IMG/VR virus record: IMGVR_UViG_3300009176_000060
Coordinates: 1-31,751 of that record
Origin: a virus
Reading direction: 5' to 3' (one strand)
Length of the DNA: 31,751 nucleotides
Shown: in pieces, positions 31,448-31,751 of the stretch
Position numbering within the stretch: position 1 is the stretch's first letter
How the letters are laid out: every line of letters begins with the position of its first letter
Program-made: the position numbers and the translations under genes
Notes under the pieces: generated by a model
What the model was told of the DNA's origin: nothing
Seen by the model: only the letters and a program-made list of their open reading frames with translations
The model's database searches: none

Positions 31448-31751
31448 CGCTCAGTTCACGAAGCAGATGGGCCCGACATTGGCCACGAACGCCGTCGGCG
31501 GCGTGATCGCGGGCAGCGTGCCGAACGCGCCCGTGTAGGAGGCCGTGAGGTCGCCCGCGCCGTTTGCGGTGATCGTCCGGAACCGCGTCGTGGTGCCGTT
31601 GGTCTGGTAGGCGACGTAGTAGAGCCCGGCCGCCGCGACGTAGGGCGAGGTCAGCGGGATCACCGCCTGGAAGGCGTTGGTGCCGGACGCCACAACGCCA
31701 GCCAGCGCGGTGTTGGCGACGAGCGCGCCGGAGGCGTTGTAGAGGCCGTAG
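31448..31751 (-). CDS. Fibre-like structural protein, C-terminal fragment (5' end outside window)
   Basis: The minus-strand frame runs off the window edge; about 100 residues remain before the stop at 31451-31453. Residues near the edge (Y-G-L-Y-N-A-S-G-A-L-V) and further on (A-G-L-Y-Y-V-A-Y-Q-T-N-G-T-T) follow a pattern common at the end of phage fibres. One cysteine, in I-C-F-V-N, just before the stop. The start is unseen, so length and leader cannot be judged. Confidence 0.55.

Noticed and set aside
1-31751. tRNA genes, CRISPR arrays, insertion sequences or attachment sites
   Set aside because: No cloverleaf-like spacer, regular repeat-spacer array or transposase was seen; almost all sequence is tightly packed coding DNA.

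Overview
This window is most of the late (morphogenesis) region of a tailed phage with a P22-like, short-tailed (podovirus) virion, or of a prophage of that type. The evidence is a P22-type head-neck set on one strand: large terminase, P22-family portal, scaffold, P22-family coat protein, a gp4-like tail accessory factor and a gp10-like tail hub. Several virion-protein candidates and a tail fibre follow. The DNA is GC-rich by eye (GC content was not computed). Small genes flanking the P22-like set resemble ones I associate with phages of Rhizobiales and other alphaproteobacteria, so a Gram-negative, probably alphaproteobacterial host is likely but inferred. No integrase, repressor, replication gene, tRNA or CRISPR array is visible, so lifestyle cannot be decided.

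Layout. At 1-827 two genes run on the plus strand: an HTH-like/exported protein open at the window edge, then a 66-residue protein. They converge with the long minus-strand operon and overlap its last gene by 11 bases. Everything from 817 to 31751 is on the minus strand and is best read from high to low coordinates. (a) 31751-25272: fibre-like or adhesin-like structural genes, some with export signals. (b) 25269-21243: a small protein, terminase large subunit and portal. (c) 21250-20197: a small basic protein, putative holin and amidase endolysin. (d) 20196-15247: a 1100-residue multidomain protein, a DUF3309-type membrane peptide, a small Ig-fold protein and four small proteins. (e) 15246-13006: scaffold and coat. 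(f) 12937-8806: head-tail connector genes. (g) 8797-2154: DNA-transfer or ejection-type proteins. (h) 2157-817: tail fibre.

Almost every junction in the operon is a 1-4 base start/stop overlap (ATGA, GTGA, TGATG or TAATG), so translation is probably coupled along a long transcript. The clear exceptions are the 174-base leader and 68-base trailer of the coat gene, both rich in hairpins, and an 83-base spacer at 31368-31450 with a similar GC-rich hairpin. This suggests that coat output is set separately from its neighbours.

The most unusual features are these. Several fibre-like proteins begin with Sec- or Tat-type signal sequences and have even numbers of cysteines. The gp10-like hub carries an inserted lectin-like domain of about 270 residues. 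The C-terminal half of the 1100-residue protein has a segment resembling the HhH-GPD DNA-glycosylase active site. A short D-W-x-x-D-P-V-V motif is shared by the portal and that 1100-residue protein.
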